Assembly: GCF_964340395.1 (NCBI RefSeq)
Contig: NC_135553.1
Location: 9,872,501 to 9,934,500 of the forward strand
Length of the DNA stretch: 62,000 nucleotides
Direction of reading: 5' to 3'
Source of the DNA: Glandiceps talaboti
Lineage: Eukaryota; Hemichordata; Enteropneusta; Spengelidae
The stretch's first letter is position 1, and the number at the start of each line of letters is the position of its first letter. The translations under genes were made by a program, and so were the position numbers. The notes below the pieces were generated by a model. It was given only the letters and a program-made list of their open reading frames with translations, did not search any database and was not told the DNA's origin. Below, piece after piece: positions 1 to 22,272 of the stretch.

Positions 1-1679
1 CGATCATGTATGTCTATATGCTATCCTGTCAATCTTAATCTATAGCTCACATTTAAAATTTAATAACCACTTCGTGTGCCAGTGCTTGAAGAACAATGGA
101 AATGTCTATTAATTGTAGTTGCTTGTGGCTACTGATGTATTTTGAGTAGGAATGTAAAATAATGTTTTGCGTGCTCTATTTCTAGAGAAATAATCATGGT
201 TATATAACATCTGGTATTGACGTCATACATCACGTGACTATCAAGTCAAGAAATTTAAAAAAAAAATAACAGTGGTAGTTTCCTTGCAGCCAAGTTGAAT
301 GTAATTGAGCATAGTCAGATACGGTTCTGTTGTACTTTTATACGCATATAGTAAGCAATATTTATAGAATTCTGGTTAAGTTGTCAGGCTACGTGACTGA
401 AATCAATCACACTTTGACCATTTATGACTTCTTTGACGATCAGTTGCTTGGAAACCTACCCTCTGTTTGTATTTTCCAGTTGGCTGGCTGTAACATATTG
501 TCCCACTAATCGAGAACCCGTTTCAAACTGTAATTAATTTTGCGTTTTCAGACAACAGACAAAAGTGTCGGGAATAACAGGAACGCTGTCGTTAGCAATT
601 TGTGTAGAAGAAAGACTAAACGTGTTGTCCTATGTAACCTGCAATTACAAAGCCTACTTGAGTATGTTTACTGATGCATTTAAACAGCACGAACTAGACT
701 AGGACTGTGTGTGGAACATTACTCGGCCATAGCAAATCACACCAGTCCTGACTATGCATACAGGTTGTACGGGCACCGTATGTGCCAAACACCGGTCTGG
801 GCCAGAACCAAGTTATGGAGTATACCGGATAGTGCGTTCCTTAATCACAGCTCCACGAATTATCACATTTTAATAAACAAAATCGGATTAGGGTCAAAAA
901 TTTGGCGTGAAAAATCAGTGGTATGGTAGCTATAGAAAAATGTAGTCCAGAACAAAAGAATAACCCAATCTAATGGTTCCACAGATAAGATAACACCCAT
1001 GCAAGAACCTGGGATTGAAACCCTCGCCTTTAAATACAATCGTAATATGAATGTGAGAAGTGATGCGTGAACATGATCGAAGTATTAAAACTATAAAGAT
1101 TGGCAGAGAACATTCTCCGTGTTTGCAATACAATATTAAATGACAAAACCTGTCCAGGGTACCAGGGGAGAAGCTAGTTAATTCAATGCGACTATCGTGT
1201 TTTCTCAACTGAGTACAGTTTTTCAGCCGGTCGATAGCGCCACTTGATCGATGTTTGGCTGACATACCACGATCGTGATCTCGGCAACTGTCGTATTATA
1301 ATGGGGACTGGAGTTGCAATACACACTTTTGTGTCTCACAAGTCTAACTTAGGAAGGCAGGTAAGTAGGTAAGAAAGTAAAAAAAAAACGTGTACATATT
1401 TGTCGACAAACAACCACGTGTCTAATAGGTCATTTGGGTGCTGAATAGGTCACCTTTGTGTTCTCTTCTTTACGCAATGAGTATAGAAATTTTGTGTACT
1501 CTTTATTCCGTTAAAGAAATGTTGAAACAGGACTTCTGTCTAAGACTTGAACCGTGATTGTGTAACGAAAAGTCAACAGTCAAAGATATAGAACGTCGCG
1601 ACTTGAACTACACTGACAGCCAGTTGACTTGAAACCAAACGTCAGGCTCAACAAAAATCTTACGTTGTTATAATATTAT

Positions 1680-1905
1680 CATCTGGTGTGGCAAAATCAT
1701 ACCAATAGTGCTAAAGTTTCTTTTGCTTGAGCTGCCCTTTTACTTAGCACACTGTCGCCAAATCATACACATTTGCAACAATGTATATTTTTTCAGAATA
1801 ATATGTAGCAGTTTCTATTGTTGCAGACAATAAGATGTAGCAATGTTATCCTAAGATTTTTGTCGAGCCAGACCACATGACTCGTCGCGGTGCGAAAGAA
1901 GTAGC
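1680..1905 (+). repeat. Dispersed repeat family member (copy 1, partial)
   Basis: Two blocks match the inverted-repeat element at 28796-29095 and the copy at 39154-39670. One is an ATCATCTGGTGTGGCAAAA-like block near 1680. The other is a GATGTAGCAATGTTATCC... block ending in TTTTTGTCGAGCCAGACC near 1835-1880. The copy is diverged and its outer ends are not clear. Homology was judged by eye. Confidence 0.5.
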
Positions 1906-2570
1906 TAAATATGCGCAGAGGTTAGAGGGCCGATACTGTAACCTTTTATGAATTTATTGGTAACCAAAAAAATATGTTATAATGACATTTTTTACCATTC
2001 CTGGTGACAGTCCTACCAGTTACTAAACTTGGGATTGACATGTTTTAGTTGTTGGGATAACGTAAATACATATTTCAAAATAAAACAAAAGTAACAATCA
2101 ACGACTGTTCCCTTTTAAAACAAAAGTAACCTAAAAAAACCCACAAAATTACAGACTCTATCGCTTTACAAGCAGTAAGGTCTCATGATGTTTCAATTTC
2201 GTGAAATCAGCTTTTTTTCTGTCAAGATGCAAGTATACGTATGGACGGCATTATTCAATAAAGTTTAGGATGAAAGAAATACTAGTATATAGCTGTCTAC
2301 GTTTAAAATGTACTGTGGATGGAATCCTAAATGAGGTAAATTACAACTTGCTATACTAACATTGGTTACAATCCTTCATAAAGCCAAATCCATATTGTCA
2401 GAGTCTTGAGAATTGAAATAATTAAACCTCTTGAAGAATGGAGTGAATTGGACAGTCATGGGAAAAGTATTATCCGATTTCGATATGTTTCCTAAAAATC
2501 TCTTTCTTTGTGGGTTCATGCCTGTAAAAAAAAAACATTTGCAGTGATGCAAACAGTGAGTTCGGAGATA

Positions 2571-2576
2571 TTTATT
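2571..2576 (-). terminator. Candidate poly(A) signal for the 395-residue gene
   Basis: AATAAA on the minus strand (TTTATT on plus), about 215 bases after the stop codon at 2791. It is the first canonical hexamer downstream. No transcript evidence is available. Confidence 0.35.
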
Positions 2577-2790
2577 GTATAGGGGGAAAATCGAACAGTT
2601 CAATGGTGTTGCTTCAGTCTCAGGCTTTATGTCACGTGATAAATGTACTTAGTGATGACGACTAATGTTCAACTGTTGTCTGTTGGTGGGCAACCACAAT
2701 ATTCTATTCCTGTTGACAAAGACTATAAGTTATCTATCTCTGCCACGATTACCCTAGATTCATTTCGCATATATGGACGGTTTTGGTGAT

Positions 2791-3978
2791 TTACTTTTTC
2801 CGAAGGTGTTCTGGTAGTTCAGGTTCTTCGATGATTCCTAACGTTGCATGTCCCGATGTTTTGTAAGCCATTACCTCCCTGTCAAGATTCTGTCCCACGT
2901 CTTCCATCTCGTCAACGGCTACGTCGGTGTAAAGTTGTGCAAATGTCTTTAGGAGTCTCTGTTCCGAGGTTTTTGGATTGACGTCGCCGGTCGCGGCATT
3001 TACCTTGGACCAATCTATACTTGGTTTGGATCTACTTTTCATTGGTTCGTTATTATTGGTTTCTGTGTTCATGTCGGGGAGGTCGCTAAATGTTACCTTT
3101 GTTGGAGACCTAGGCTGACTTTCCGATTCCTGATCTTTGTCAGTGCTAACAGCCCTGGTGTTTTCACCTTCCAAAGATAATATTTTGCTAAGTGAAGGTA
3201 CTTCTTTCTTTCTCTGCTTACGATCAACGCCCCCAGATCGTTTCTTTGATTGTTGCGGTTGACTGCCAGTTGTTGTAATTTCTCCGTTGCCAGCCGCGAA
3301 CACGTACTCGTCCGAACTGGGTAAGTTTGTAAAACCACGTGGATTGTTTCTTCCAGAACTGCTCTTCTTTTTGTCCACGAAAGCTTTCCTGCGGTCTACG
3401 ATGTCACTGATTTCTCTCTTCAAAATCTTACTTGCTCTTTTGCTCTCAAATGCACTTGCAGGAGCGTTTGCACGATCCTCTCTCAAATCGTCTACATAAG
3501 CTGGTCTTGGAAAACTTGCATCGTTGTAAATGAATTCTTTGATAGTAGTCACTGTAGTTTTAGAAGGGCTGGGTGATATGAATGGGTAACGGACACCTGA
3601 CTCTCCTATTAGGTTTGTCTCACCTGCACTCGTTGCTGTGTTTTTCCTTAGTGTACTCGTCGTGGGTCTTGTATTCGTAATTCTGAAATACTCTCCGAAG
3701 CAACCACGCCTTCCCCTGCCCTCAGGTCGATAAAGTGGTTCCGTGTGAGAAACCAGTGACTCTATAGCTCTATCGAGCACTGATTTCGTTTTTAAATGAT
3801 CATAAATTCGGCTTCTTTCGCACAGACGAGATCGAGTCGTCATCGTTTCCACTTTATCTCTCCAATTCTCGATTTTGTTGAAGTTTTCCGAGTCATACGA
3901 GCTCTCGTCAGTGGTTGGTGATTCACGGCGGTGGTTGCTAGACACAACTCCGTTGACCATGATATGTTGTCTCGGCAT
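2791..3978 (-). CDS. Unrecognised disordered basic protein, 395 residues
   Basis: A long ATG-initiated frame ending in TAA at 2791. I do not recognise the family. The protein is rich in Ser, Thr, Lys, Arg, Glu and Asp and has no signal peptide or membrane segment. Basic clusters lie at about residues 180-206 and 245-259, the second KKRSGG...RKQRKK and resembling a nuclear localisation signal. A probably helical tail spans about 330-365, before the C terminus PEHLRKK. The ATG has A at -3. Just upstream is a strong 3' splice site (eight T, then CATGACAG, about 3994), with an in-frame TGA before it, so this is probably the last exon with a spliced 5' leader. More coding sequence upstream cannot be excluded. 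Length and coding-like composition make chance unlikely; function is unknown. Confidence 0.75.
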   Translation of the reverse strand: MPRQHIMVNGVVSSNHRRESPTTDESSYDSENFNKIENWRDKVETMTTRSRLCERSRIYDHLKTKSVLDRAIESLVSHTEPLYRPEGRGRRGCFGEYFRITNTRPTTSTLRKNTATSAGETNLIGESGVRYPFISPSPSKTTVTTIKEFIYNDASFPRPAYVDDLREDRANAPASAFESKRASKILKREISDIVDRRKAFVDKKKSSSGRNNPRGFTNLPSSDEYVFAAGNGEITTTGSQPQQSKKRSGGVDRKQRKKEVPSLSKILSLEGENTRAVSTDKDQESESQPRSPTKVTFSDLPDMNTETNNNEPMKSRSKPSIDWSKVNAATGDVNPKTSEQRLLKTFAQLYTDVAVDEMEDVGQNLDREVMAYKTSGHATLGIIEEPELPEHLRKK

Positions 3979-4221
3979 GTTGGCGGGGAATTTACCCTGT
4001 CATGAAAAAAAATCGATCGCACAGTTTTCCACACAAACAAAGGGGTTTTTGTTATATGTTCTATCTTTTCTGTAGGAATTGCACTCTAAATAACTTTCAA
4101 CGTCTCTCTGGGCTCCACATATCATATCAGGATGGTTGTTCCTCTGATCCAAACTAGAACGAACCGCTGAATACGTATTTGTTTTTATTATCACAGAGAT
4201 AGTTACCACGGTTTGCAGCAC

Positions 4222-7200
4222 TTCACTGACGTGTATAAGCCAAAGTGGTGTGTATTATCGGCTTTAAATCAAATTAATTGAAGAACACCCAGGTCAGAAG
4301 CGCTGACACCTTGATAATTCGTCATATCTTTTTTTAAAGTCCGACTATAATAACACAGTTTACCACACATCCCTAACGAGATCGCCGATGTTCACTTGTA
4401 TAACACATGTAAAACTGTTTTCCCCAGCCAAGTTCAGCGTCCATTAGCTCTTCCTTTCCCTCCAATGACTGCGTCAACCACAAATCAACTGGCACGGTGC
4501 AGCTAGCTACAGGTATGAACTCTATTTAGCGACAGTATATTGTTTAAACTGAGTGTCTCACTCGAGCGTTTCCTTAGGTACCTCACAAATTGTGGGTCTC
4601 ACAATACCCGGGCGACGACGCAGTTCACTATCCCGAAGCCCCATAAACAAGTCACCATTTCAACACAGGACACAAAATTAATCCCCGAAAAGATACCACT
4701 CCTGGTTCGTTAAAGAAACCGTGACAGCGATCAGTGAATTGGTAGTTTCCCACCTGTCCGATTAGATATACGTAGCTCGTAATCATCACCTTTTAAAGTG
4801 ACTGATCGCCTGTCAATTGTGTTTGGCAATCCTCCGTCGCTGTTGATACATGGCATGTTGCCAATGACCTTACACCCCCGTTTCTACACAACGATGCACA
4901 CACAACATTGTATGTGCTGCATTGTTACCACTATTGACATCCTTGGGGCGACCAGAATAATGAAGTATTCACTGAAACTATGCTGAGCAAAGTCTGACAA
5001 AAAATATCACCAGTTGAAAAAAAATGTGTAGACTGAATGCAACAAAGAAAATGATAGCCTCTCGCGATTACCCACTCGTTGGTGTTTTGCTTACATTAAT
5101 CTAATGAAAGTGTTACCTTGATTGTAAATATGGCTGAAAACTATATGTTTGTCCTGAGGAAAGTCGCTCCTTCTAAAGCTAACACAATAGGATCGTGTTA
5201 CACTCCCGTACTATACTTGCCAAATCGTCACCCTTATGCTGATCACTTCCAATTAACACAGAGATAAAAAGAACATGCAGGGTTCGAAAAAACTGTCAGT
5301 AAATTGTGAATTCTATGGAAAGAACAACCTATTTTCGACACTAGTGTTACACTCTCGTGAAATGTCCTTGGGGCATATGACTTTTAATTTTTAGTCTCCG
5401 TCTCTGCTTTTGTTAACCCTTATATCCACATGAGTTGCGTTTCTGGAGCTTTGAGGAGCATTAAGCCAAAACTTTTCAATTTCACACAGAGAATAGAAAA
5501 AAATAGAGCTTATTTGTGCAAAAGTGCTGGGGGTTTGTCCAAACATTTGGAAAGCCTCTGTGTGTATTTTCACATTCAAGAAGCCGAGGGGTCGATCCCC
5601 TTCTGTGTAGTGCATTGAATGAGACAGGCTCTTCAAGAGCTATTCAGTTGCGGAAGAATGTGCCGTAGAGATGTGTTTTGAATAAAAAAAATCAAACATC
5701 CATCGTTACAGAAAGTCCTCTGTAATGAAGGCCTGTGCTAAGCCCTCTTTTGAAAATGAGGACGATTTAATGACCGGTCATGTACATGAAAAAAACCCTG
5801 ATATATTCTCGTCGAGTTGCTACACAGCACAACGCCCATCTTGAACAAATATTGGTGGCAATTTCTTATATTTGTCATTTACTTGACAAAACAGACTCAG
5901 CTCTATGGCTACCTGTTTCTCCTGGACTTAAAAGAGTGAAGATGGTTTCTTTTCACACTGCAAATGTTGTTGTTGTTGTTGTTGTTTTTCAAAAAATAGT
6001 TTCCCCTTTTCAGTGAATGCGTCACACCATCAATTTATCATTTATAATGAAAGAAATACCTAAATTAGCGGGTAAAGTAAATGTTTACGTGTTTCATTTT
6101 ATCAAATATTACCATGCTAAGTACCGAACATGTGAAGTAATGATTTTATCTACAGTTGCTCAAAATTATACTATATAATTAATTGGTATTTAGATGCACA
6201 TATTGTACTTTAATCTATCTAATCTATTAATTAGCATTTTCACTCCAATACTTTAAAATGGGAGGTATTCTATGGCTTTTCTGTAAAATTATGTTTCCTT
6301 CAAGTTTTTGTTCACAATCTAAATTCCCGGGTTCGATTCTCCAAACTATTTACTTGTCAATAAATCACCCTTATAAACACAATAACTGGGAACTAAAATA
6401 TCCCCATTTTGGCTACATTTAGTTCCCACATCCTTCAATATATTCGTGTTTTTACGGTATTCATGTTTAGGGGACGGGTGTACGACTATATTATATATTC
6501 ATGTCCAAGACTACACCTTTTGGTAGAGTATAGACTGTCTACATAACACCATCACAATCCCATATTGCAGCAAATAGAACAACAGAGGGTTGTCGTACAG
6601 AAGTGCCAAACATAAATAAGCCATACTGAAGACCTGTTGTTCTGTGACCGATGCCTTAGTCAGTGTACGAAATGAGATACATAGTACATGTACACACTAA
6701 AATCTATATTTAGAAACAACACGATTCGTTCAAACTGTCTCCAAAAAGGGGCATTGAAATCAATACTATGTTTTTCTAATTTATTAGTAACCAAATAATT
6801 ATATCATAATATGTTTATATAATTAGATTATATGAATCCCTTTTTGAGAGCCCGTCAAGTTACTAGACATACTAGTAATTCAAAACGTTTTAATAGTTGG
6901 AATAACACACATATGTACGCATGCGCACACTGTCACAGATAAAAAAGTGCACACTTAAAGTTACAGACTGTATACCTTTAATAACTCGGATACGGTGCAG
7001 TAGTCACAGAATAGAAAAGGTGGTACTAGACATGCCAAACTAAGCAAAGTTTATAATGTTATGCTTGATTAAATTTCACAGTCTCGAAGGCTAAAAGCAG
7101 CCATATTACACTTTTTCAAATCACGTACTTGGTAGACTAATGATGCACCTGAAGGCATGTTTTACTAGTACTACAAGACGTGTTGTTTCTAAGGGCCACG

Positions 7201-9494
7201 ACACCTCTGTCACCTTCTTATCCTTAATCCTCGGATGACGTGTACAATGGAACCAGTCAGGTGTGTCTCAGTAGATAATTCGCTAGGTGGCCAAACACTG
7301 GTCGTATAAACACGAACTGTATACACTGTCGACAACTGAAAAAAAAAAGAACTAAATGTGACAATCTTTGTCGGTAAAGGGGAACAGACAAAGTCTCAGG
7401 GGAGCTGATACGTGTCACTTTGCTGCACAGTTATATGTTCTCATTGGAGTCAGGTCTTAAAGTGGCACAACCTAAATGTACAAGCTTTTATACTCGCGAT
7501 CGGTGGAGAAAATATTTACATGAACCTCGACTATACCAATCCAGTATAAAGTTAAAGTCAATGTATGCCTGCCATGGCATTACAGTTCTTCTGACATGGC
7601 TAGCACGGGGATTTCCTCGACATTTTGTTATACGTATTATAAATTGTATTATGTCTGAATATCAGGTTTGAGTTTCTGCCGATAACAAGTGGTGATTTAA
7701 TGCAAGTTCCTTTGATACGCAAAAAAAAACTGTCCCAAAAACGTACATATCTACCGTGTATCTCTTGAACAGCCAGCAATTTTAATATTTCTGACATTTA
7801 CAGATATAGTATATATGTATGTGAAAATCTTTGTGGTAAATTTTTTTTTATGAACCCAGGACGTTGAAATCCAGCATGGTGTACTAGGTGTAAACTGTAC
7901 ATGTTTGCTTTTATCATATAGACAATGAATGATATGGGGGTGTTCCCCTCTATCGTATCGTGCTTTTATTCAGCTGTGTTTCTGATGCCACAGATGAACG
8001 TACAAGAAGCCAAGACACGAAGCGACAGTCTATTCACTGCTATGTGATTGATGGATATCTGGCGCGACCCCTTTAGAGGCAACTCACTGACCTTCCGATC
8101 ATACAACCAAGGTCCGTATATAACTGATCTAAAGCAGATCTAAACCGTCCGAATATATTACAGAAAGTGTATTCACAGTAAATCTGTAGAAATGTATGGC
8201 ATGTGTCATATTATCTTTAGAATTGTTGTTTCAAAGTCAAGTAGTACAGACAGTGCCTTCTTTTTTCGTCCATGAGACTACACTTTTTGCTTTATCATAT
8301 GGATAATATGGGAGATCTTCCCCTCTATCGTCTATGCTTTTATTATTATTTTTATTTAAGCTTTTTTTTGTCCTCTCCCTGTGTCTGCTTCGAATTCAAC
8401 CTGTCTCTCCGTCTATCTTTTTCATCTCTGTCTGTGTCTCCCTGTTCTCTCCCCCAGCATCGCAATTTCTCCTCCTTAATTTATCTCTTTATCATATTAT
8501 GACGTAATCTGACACGTGTTGTTCATCGGTTTCAGTGCATTCTACCAATTTTTAGTATTTTATTAAGTAGGTGATTGCATAAATGCAGTGTGTTAAAGGT
8601 TTAGACGTCCATTACGGTATCTTTTCAATGAATGAATTACGCTTTGTTATCTGATGTTTGTTAAAGAGAGCCTAATGAATTGGCAATACCATTCTGTAAC
8701 TGATACATAGATGATAGGACATAAAACCTTCCATTACAATCAGAATTCGATGTTGTCAGTGACCAAGCACTGTGTTGTATATACTCCCATGCGAAAGTGT
8801 AATAATTAGAAGTGAAATAATTGAATCGGTGTTCAGAAATCATAGACATATCGAATGTGTAATATGATAACCAGAACCTCAGGCCACTATAGAGAATTCT
8901 CTATAGTGGTCTGAGCCAGAACATATGCATATGGGTACCAAGGTGTTCTACTATGACTGGGGAGATAGTTTGGTGTAAATTAATACAACTTAGACTCCTC
9001 TCAATGAAAATCATGTCACCTACAAAATAAAAATGCGCCAAATAAAGACATTTGTAAATATTTATTAAAAGTGCTAACATTATTACATCTAATGTACAAG
9101 GCAACTTCAAAAATATTTCAGAAATTAAACTTGCAGTTAACACCGACGCTAATTGGTAACTGGTATTTTCTACATGTTCAATCAAGTATTCGTTAGATCA
9201 GTGACATAACAGTTAGGCAGACAGAATAAATGATACATTGACATACTTGTTGATGCACGTGACCCATAAAGTGCTACTCAGTGACATCTGGATTTGAGAA
9301 AATGTGAAATGATTCTCAAGTAGGCCGATATCACCCATGCAAGCCGTAAACCATGATTAACTGGAGGCGTATATGAAGCTATTTGTCTACGTTACGTAGG
9401 TTTTCACTCCTCACCGCAGCTGAAATATAAAAATACAATGAATGGTCTTCAAATGGAAATCATCTGTGTTGGTAAACCATATACTAGTAGTTAC
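4222..9494. other. Intergenic region with short repeats
   Basis: No gene recognised. Contents are AT-rich DNA, a short GTT run at 5969-5986, an isolated B-box-like stretch near 6327-6345 without a tRNA fold, and the palindromic mobile element at 8878-8915. Frames of 60-94 codons here have no supporting features. Confidence 0.5.
8878..8915. mobile_element. 38-bp palindromic element with 7-bp target duplication (copy 1)
   Basis: The element is almost a perfect palindrome centred on GAATTC; one base pair differs (CTCAGGCC at one end, GGTCTGAG at the other). Direct repeats CCAGAAC at 8871-8877 and 8916-8922 abut it exactly. It shares the terminal sequence TCAG(A/G)CCACTA with elements at 28721-28751 and 38210-38237. 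Seen directly; that it moved by transposition is inferred from the three independent target duplications. Confidence 0.8.
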
Positions 9495-9500
9495 TTTATT
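9495..9500 (-). terminator. Candidate poly(A) signal of gene A
   Basis: AATAAA on the minus strand, 274 bases past the gene A stop codon. It straddles the outer edge of the inverted-repeat element at 9497-9633, so part of the hexamer comes from the element. Confidence 0.35.
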
Positions 9501-9633
9501 GAATTTAACTTTTGTTGCAAATACAAATTTGAAAATTTTACCTGAAATCTGTTGACAAACACTGCAGTGTGTGGTCGCAAATTTCAGGTAAAATTTTTAA
9601 AAGTTGTGATTCGAACAAAAGTTAAATTCAATA
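9497..9633. mobile_element. 137-bp MITE-like inverted-repeat element
   Basis: Imperfect terminal inverted repeats of about 55 bases start TATTGAATTTAACTTTTGTT at each end and include a shared AAATTTTACCTGAAAT block. A short centre contains CACTGCAGTG. The only possible target duplication is CTT, so the class is unassigned. It lies in the probable 3' untranslated region of gene A. Confidence 0.6.
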
Positions 9634-9773
9634 CTTATTGTGAAAAGTACATTTTATACCATTCGAAATATAATGATATCTCGTGATCAGCCTGAAAATA
9701 AATCCATACCAGGAAACTATGCATAACAATGCAATGTCATAACAGACAGTCGGGTTTTTTTTAAATATCGTCG

Positions 9774-19682
<9,909 letters not shown>

Positions 19683-19790
19683 AGTCGTCGTGGTTTGTTG
19701 TGTTGGAGATGACTTGGGAACAATAAAAGAGAAGCTAATCCAATCTCTAATGACAATGTGATAGTCAACAGTTATTATCCCAAACCATAT

Positions 19791-19872
19791 AGTCTAGATG
19801 CCAACGTGGTCGCTAACTAAACCTGTGAGTGGAGGTGTAAATCGTAACGATACCATATGGGAACGAGACTAT
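19791..19872 (+). repeat. 82-bp repeat, uninterrupted copy
   Basis: AGTCTAGATGCCAACGTGGT... through ...GGGAACGAGACT. Located ~110 bases upstream of the gene A start. The same sequence, split in two, is at 20548-20580 and 20871-20923. Confidence 0.75.
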
Positions 19873-20547
19873 TTACCTGAAAGCCCACTTCGGATTCTCT
19901 CAGGGTCTTGGTAGAACAAAAGAAATTATATGTTGAGAATATCTTTTTAGACTGACTAGCCAAGCTGGTGCTAATTTTCTGTTTAAAAGCATAGCATTTA
20001 AAGCAAGTGTAATATTTTTCTGTTGGCGCATTTGTGTTGCTAAGTTACATCTTCCTTTGCAATTCGTAAGGGTATTTTTGTTCTATAAAATACAAATACA
20101 AATTTGATGCTCAAAATGTATAGAATGTGGCTAATGAAGGAAGTTATAATAATAATAGGAACATCCAAGAATGCAAAACTCAGAGTGAGCTCCAATAAAA
20201 TATTGTACTGCGTGTTGTTGCCATGGAGTCATGGTACAATCTATGAGAACCAGGTTTTCTTGGTGATGGCGCTGTTTATGACTTTGTCCATCATGCATAG
20301 CTCCACTTTTCCACACATTATGGTCGAATGATACTACTACGAAAATCAAGCTATATGCAATTTAAACTAACGCAAACTAGAACTCTCGTTGTCAAATTTG
20401 GTAAATTACACAAATTGGTGATATTGTGCCTGTAATCAAAATAATGTAAGTAAATCTATCATAGACGCATCTCTACTAGTACTGGTACTGTGTCTGTGAG
20501 TTTATAATGGCAGGCAACACGTTTTGGAACGAAGTCTCAGGGTCCTT

Positions 20548-20923
20548 AGTCTGGATGCCAACATGGTTTCTAACTAAACCACGTCTAGTCAAAGTCCCTC
20601 AATCAGCAAAAAGTTGTTCATCCAATCAGTGAACCCCACCTGTTATAGTTACGTAAACAGTGTATAAGTAGCACCCTGAGCTGACGAGTATACCATATTT
20701 GGACATTACATAACTGCCCTAATAAACACTAACTTTATGAGGGACTGTGTTATTGAATTCTGAGATTGCTTAACAAAGATATGATGTTAATGACTGTGTG
20801 GGTGGCTGTGGATGAATTTTAAATTGCATCTCATGCATCTCAGAACTTCTAGAGTAATGACTTTCACTAAAACTGTGAGTGGAAGTGTAAATGGTAACGA
20901 TATTGTATAGGAACTAGACTACA
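20548..20923 (+). repeat. Same repeat, split by a ~290-bp insertion
   Basis: The left part ends ...CTAACTAAACC at 20580 and the right part resumes ACTGTGAGTGGAAG at about 20872. The intervening 20581-20865 is absent from the copy at 19791. ACTAAACC and ACTAAAAC at the two borders could be a target duplication. Confidence 0.7.
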
Positions 20924-22109
20924 GGGTACTAGGATTGGTTTGAGTTTTAACAGTGTGTATAACATATGATCAACAATATTCTTGTTTGGTACAATTTGCT
21001 CATGCGACCTTCAGACTAATATGCAGACCGGATGTACGAATTGGACGGCGGAAATAATTTATTTACAATCTGATAAATATCTTGTACGCTTGACATAAAG
21101 TGTTCTAGTAGTAGTGCAAATTTGACAATGTGATTGAGTTGTGTACGGGGGGGGGGGGGCAACTGCCATTTACAACTACATATGGATCCGTTGGAAAGGA
21201 GTGGTTGTTTTTGTGTTTATAACGTGTGGGATTTATAACCTATTAAGATTTTGGAAAGATCTGCCCAACTGGACAGGTTGATATTTCTTCAATTTTAGAA
21301 TCTTTTTCCAAATTTTGCCCATAATTGTTAAAAGTAAGATTTTATTTCTCAAAAACAGTTATTTTGGTCATTGTATATGTTTTGTGCGATACATGTACAG
21401 TTGGTATGAGAAAAGGTCTCCTATTTTTGGGTGTGACGTACGTGTGACAAAGGTCTTGGTTTGGTGGTCTCAGAGAAGCTTTCCCCTCCCCCCATATCAT
21501 TTTACGCAGAGGTGACCCCCCTGGGGGAACTTATTTACAAATCGATAACGCTTGAAAATGGAAATACTTCCAAGGTCGATCAAGATTTAACAATGTACAT
21601 GTATTTAATCGTTACGTCAACGTTTCAACTTGAACTATGACATCATCATGGTCACAGGTGTCAAATTCCTGAACCTGGCGAATGCTTCGCTGGCCCTGCA
21701 GTGCTACTGTAGTCATGATCTCCAAATAACAACACGTGCTATAATTTGGAACGTGGATTTTACAAGTAGTAAAATTACAAAAGTGTTGAGCTATTGAAAG
21801 TTGATATTGTAACTTTTCAGAATCGGATAACTGTTTCCCGCCACGAATTCTTTTATTGTTGAACAGTGACATGAAATTCGTAGTCAGCTACTTTGAATTC
21901 ATCATATATGGACGAGTTCTGTATCACGTGTAGAGTATGCGGTGAAAGACAAATAAGGAGTACTAAGATGTTGTGCAAACACGAATATAAGTAATCTTGA
22001 CGTCGTTGTTCTTCTGGGAGGTGGCGTAAAATAGTTGTTTTGTTGCTGATGTCGTCGTTGTTTTGTCGTCGTCGTCGTAGTCGTCGTTGTTGTTGTTTTG
22101 TTATTGTGT

Positions 22110-22272
22110 GTTGTTGTTGTTGTTGTGGTGGTGGTGGTGGTGGTGGTGGTGATGGTGGTGGTGGTGGTGGTGGTGGTGGTGGTGGTGGTGGTGGTGGTGG
22201 TGGTGGTGGTGGTGGTGGTGACGGTAACGTCGGCGGTGGTGACGGTGGTGAGTGAGGGAGGGAGGGAGGGAG
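22110..22272. repeat. (TTG)n/(TGG)n and (GGGA)n microsatellite
   Basis: GTT units change to about 30 GGT units, then after a short gap to GGGA units. Confidence 0.95.

Larger units (their letters stand above)
1..2790. other. Intergenic region, no gene seen
   Basis: I find no convincing exon here. Open frames up to 111 codons exist (for example 930-1265 minus) but lack domain similarity, splice context or coding-like composition. The stretch around 1680-1905 belongs to a dispersed repeat family described separately. The last ~220 bases are probably the 3' untranslated region of the minus-strand gene that ends at 2791. Confidence 0.6.

Noticed and set aside
711-929. 72-codon plus-strand frame
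   Set aside because: Starts without ATG and has no recognisable feature.
930-1265. 111-codon minus-strand frame with an ATG
   Set aside because: No domain, no splice or promoter context, and non-coding-like composition.
6327-6345. tRNA-like CCCGGGTTCGATTCTCC (B box)
   Set aside because: No A box, acceptor stem or cloverleaf around it; perhaps an old SINE scrap.
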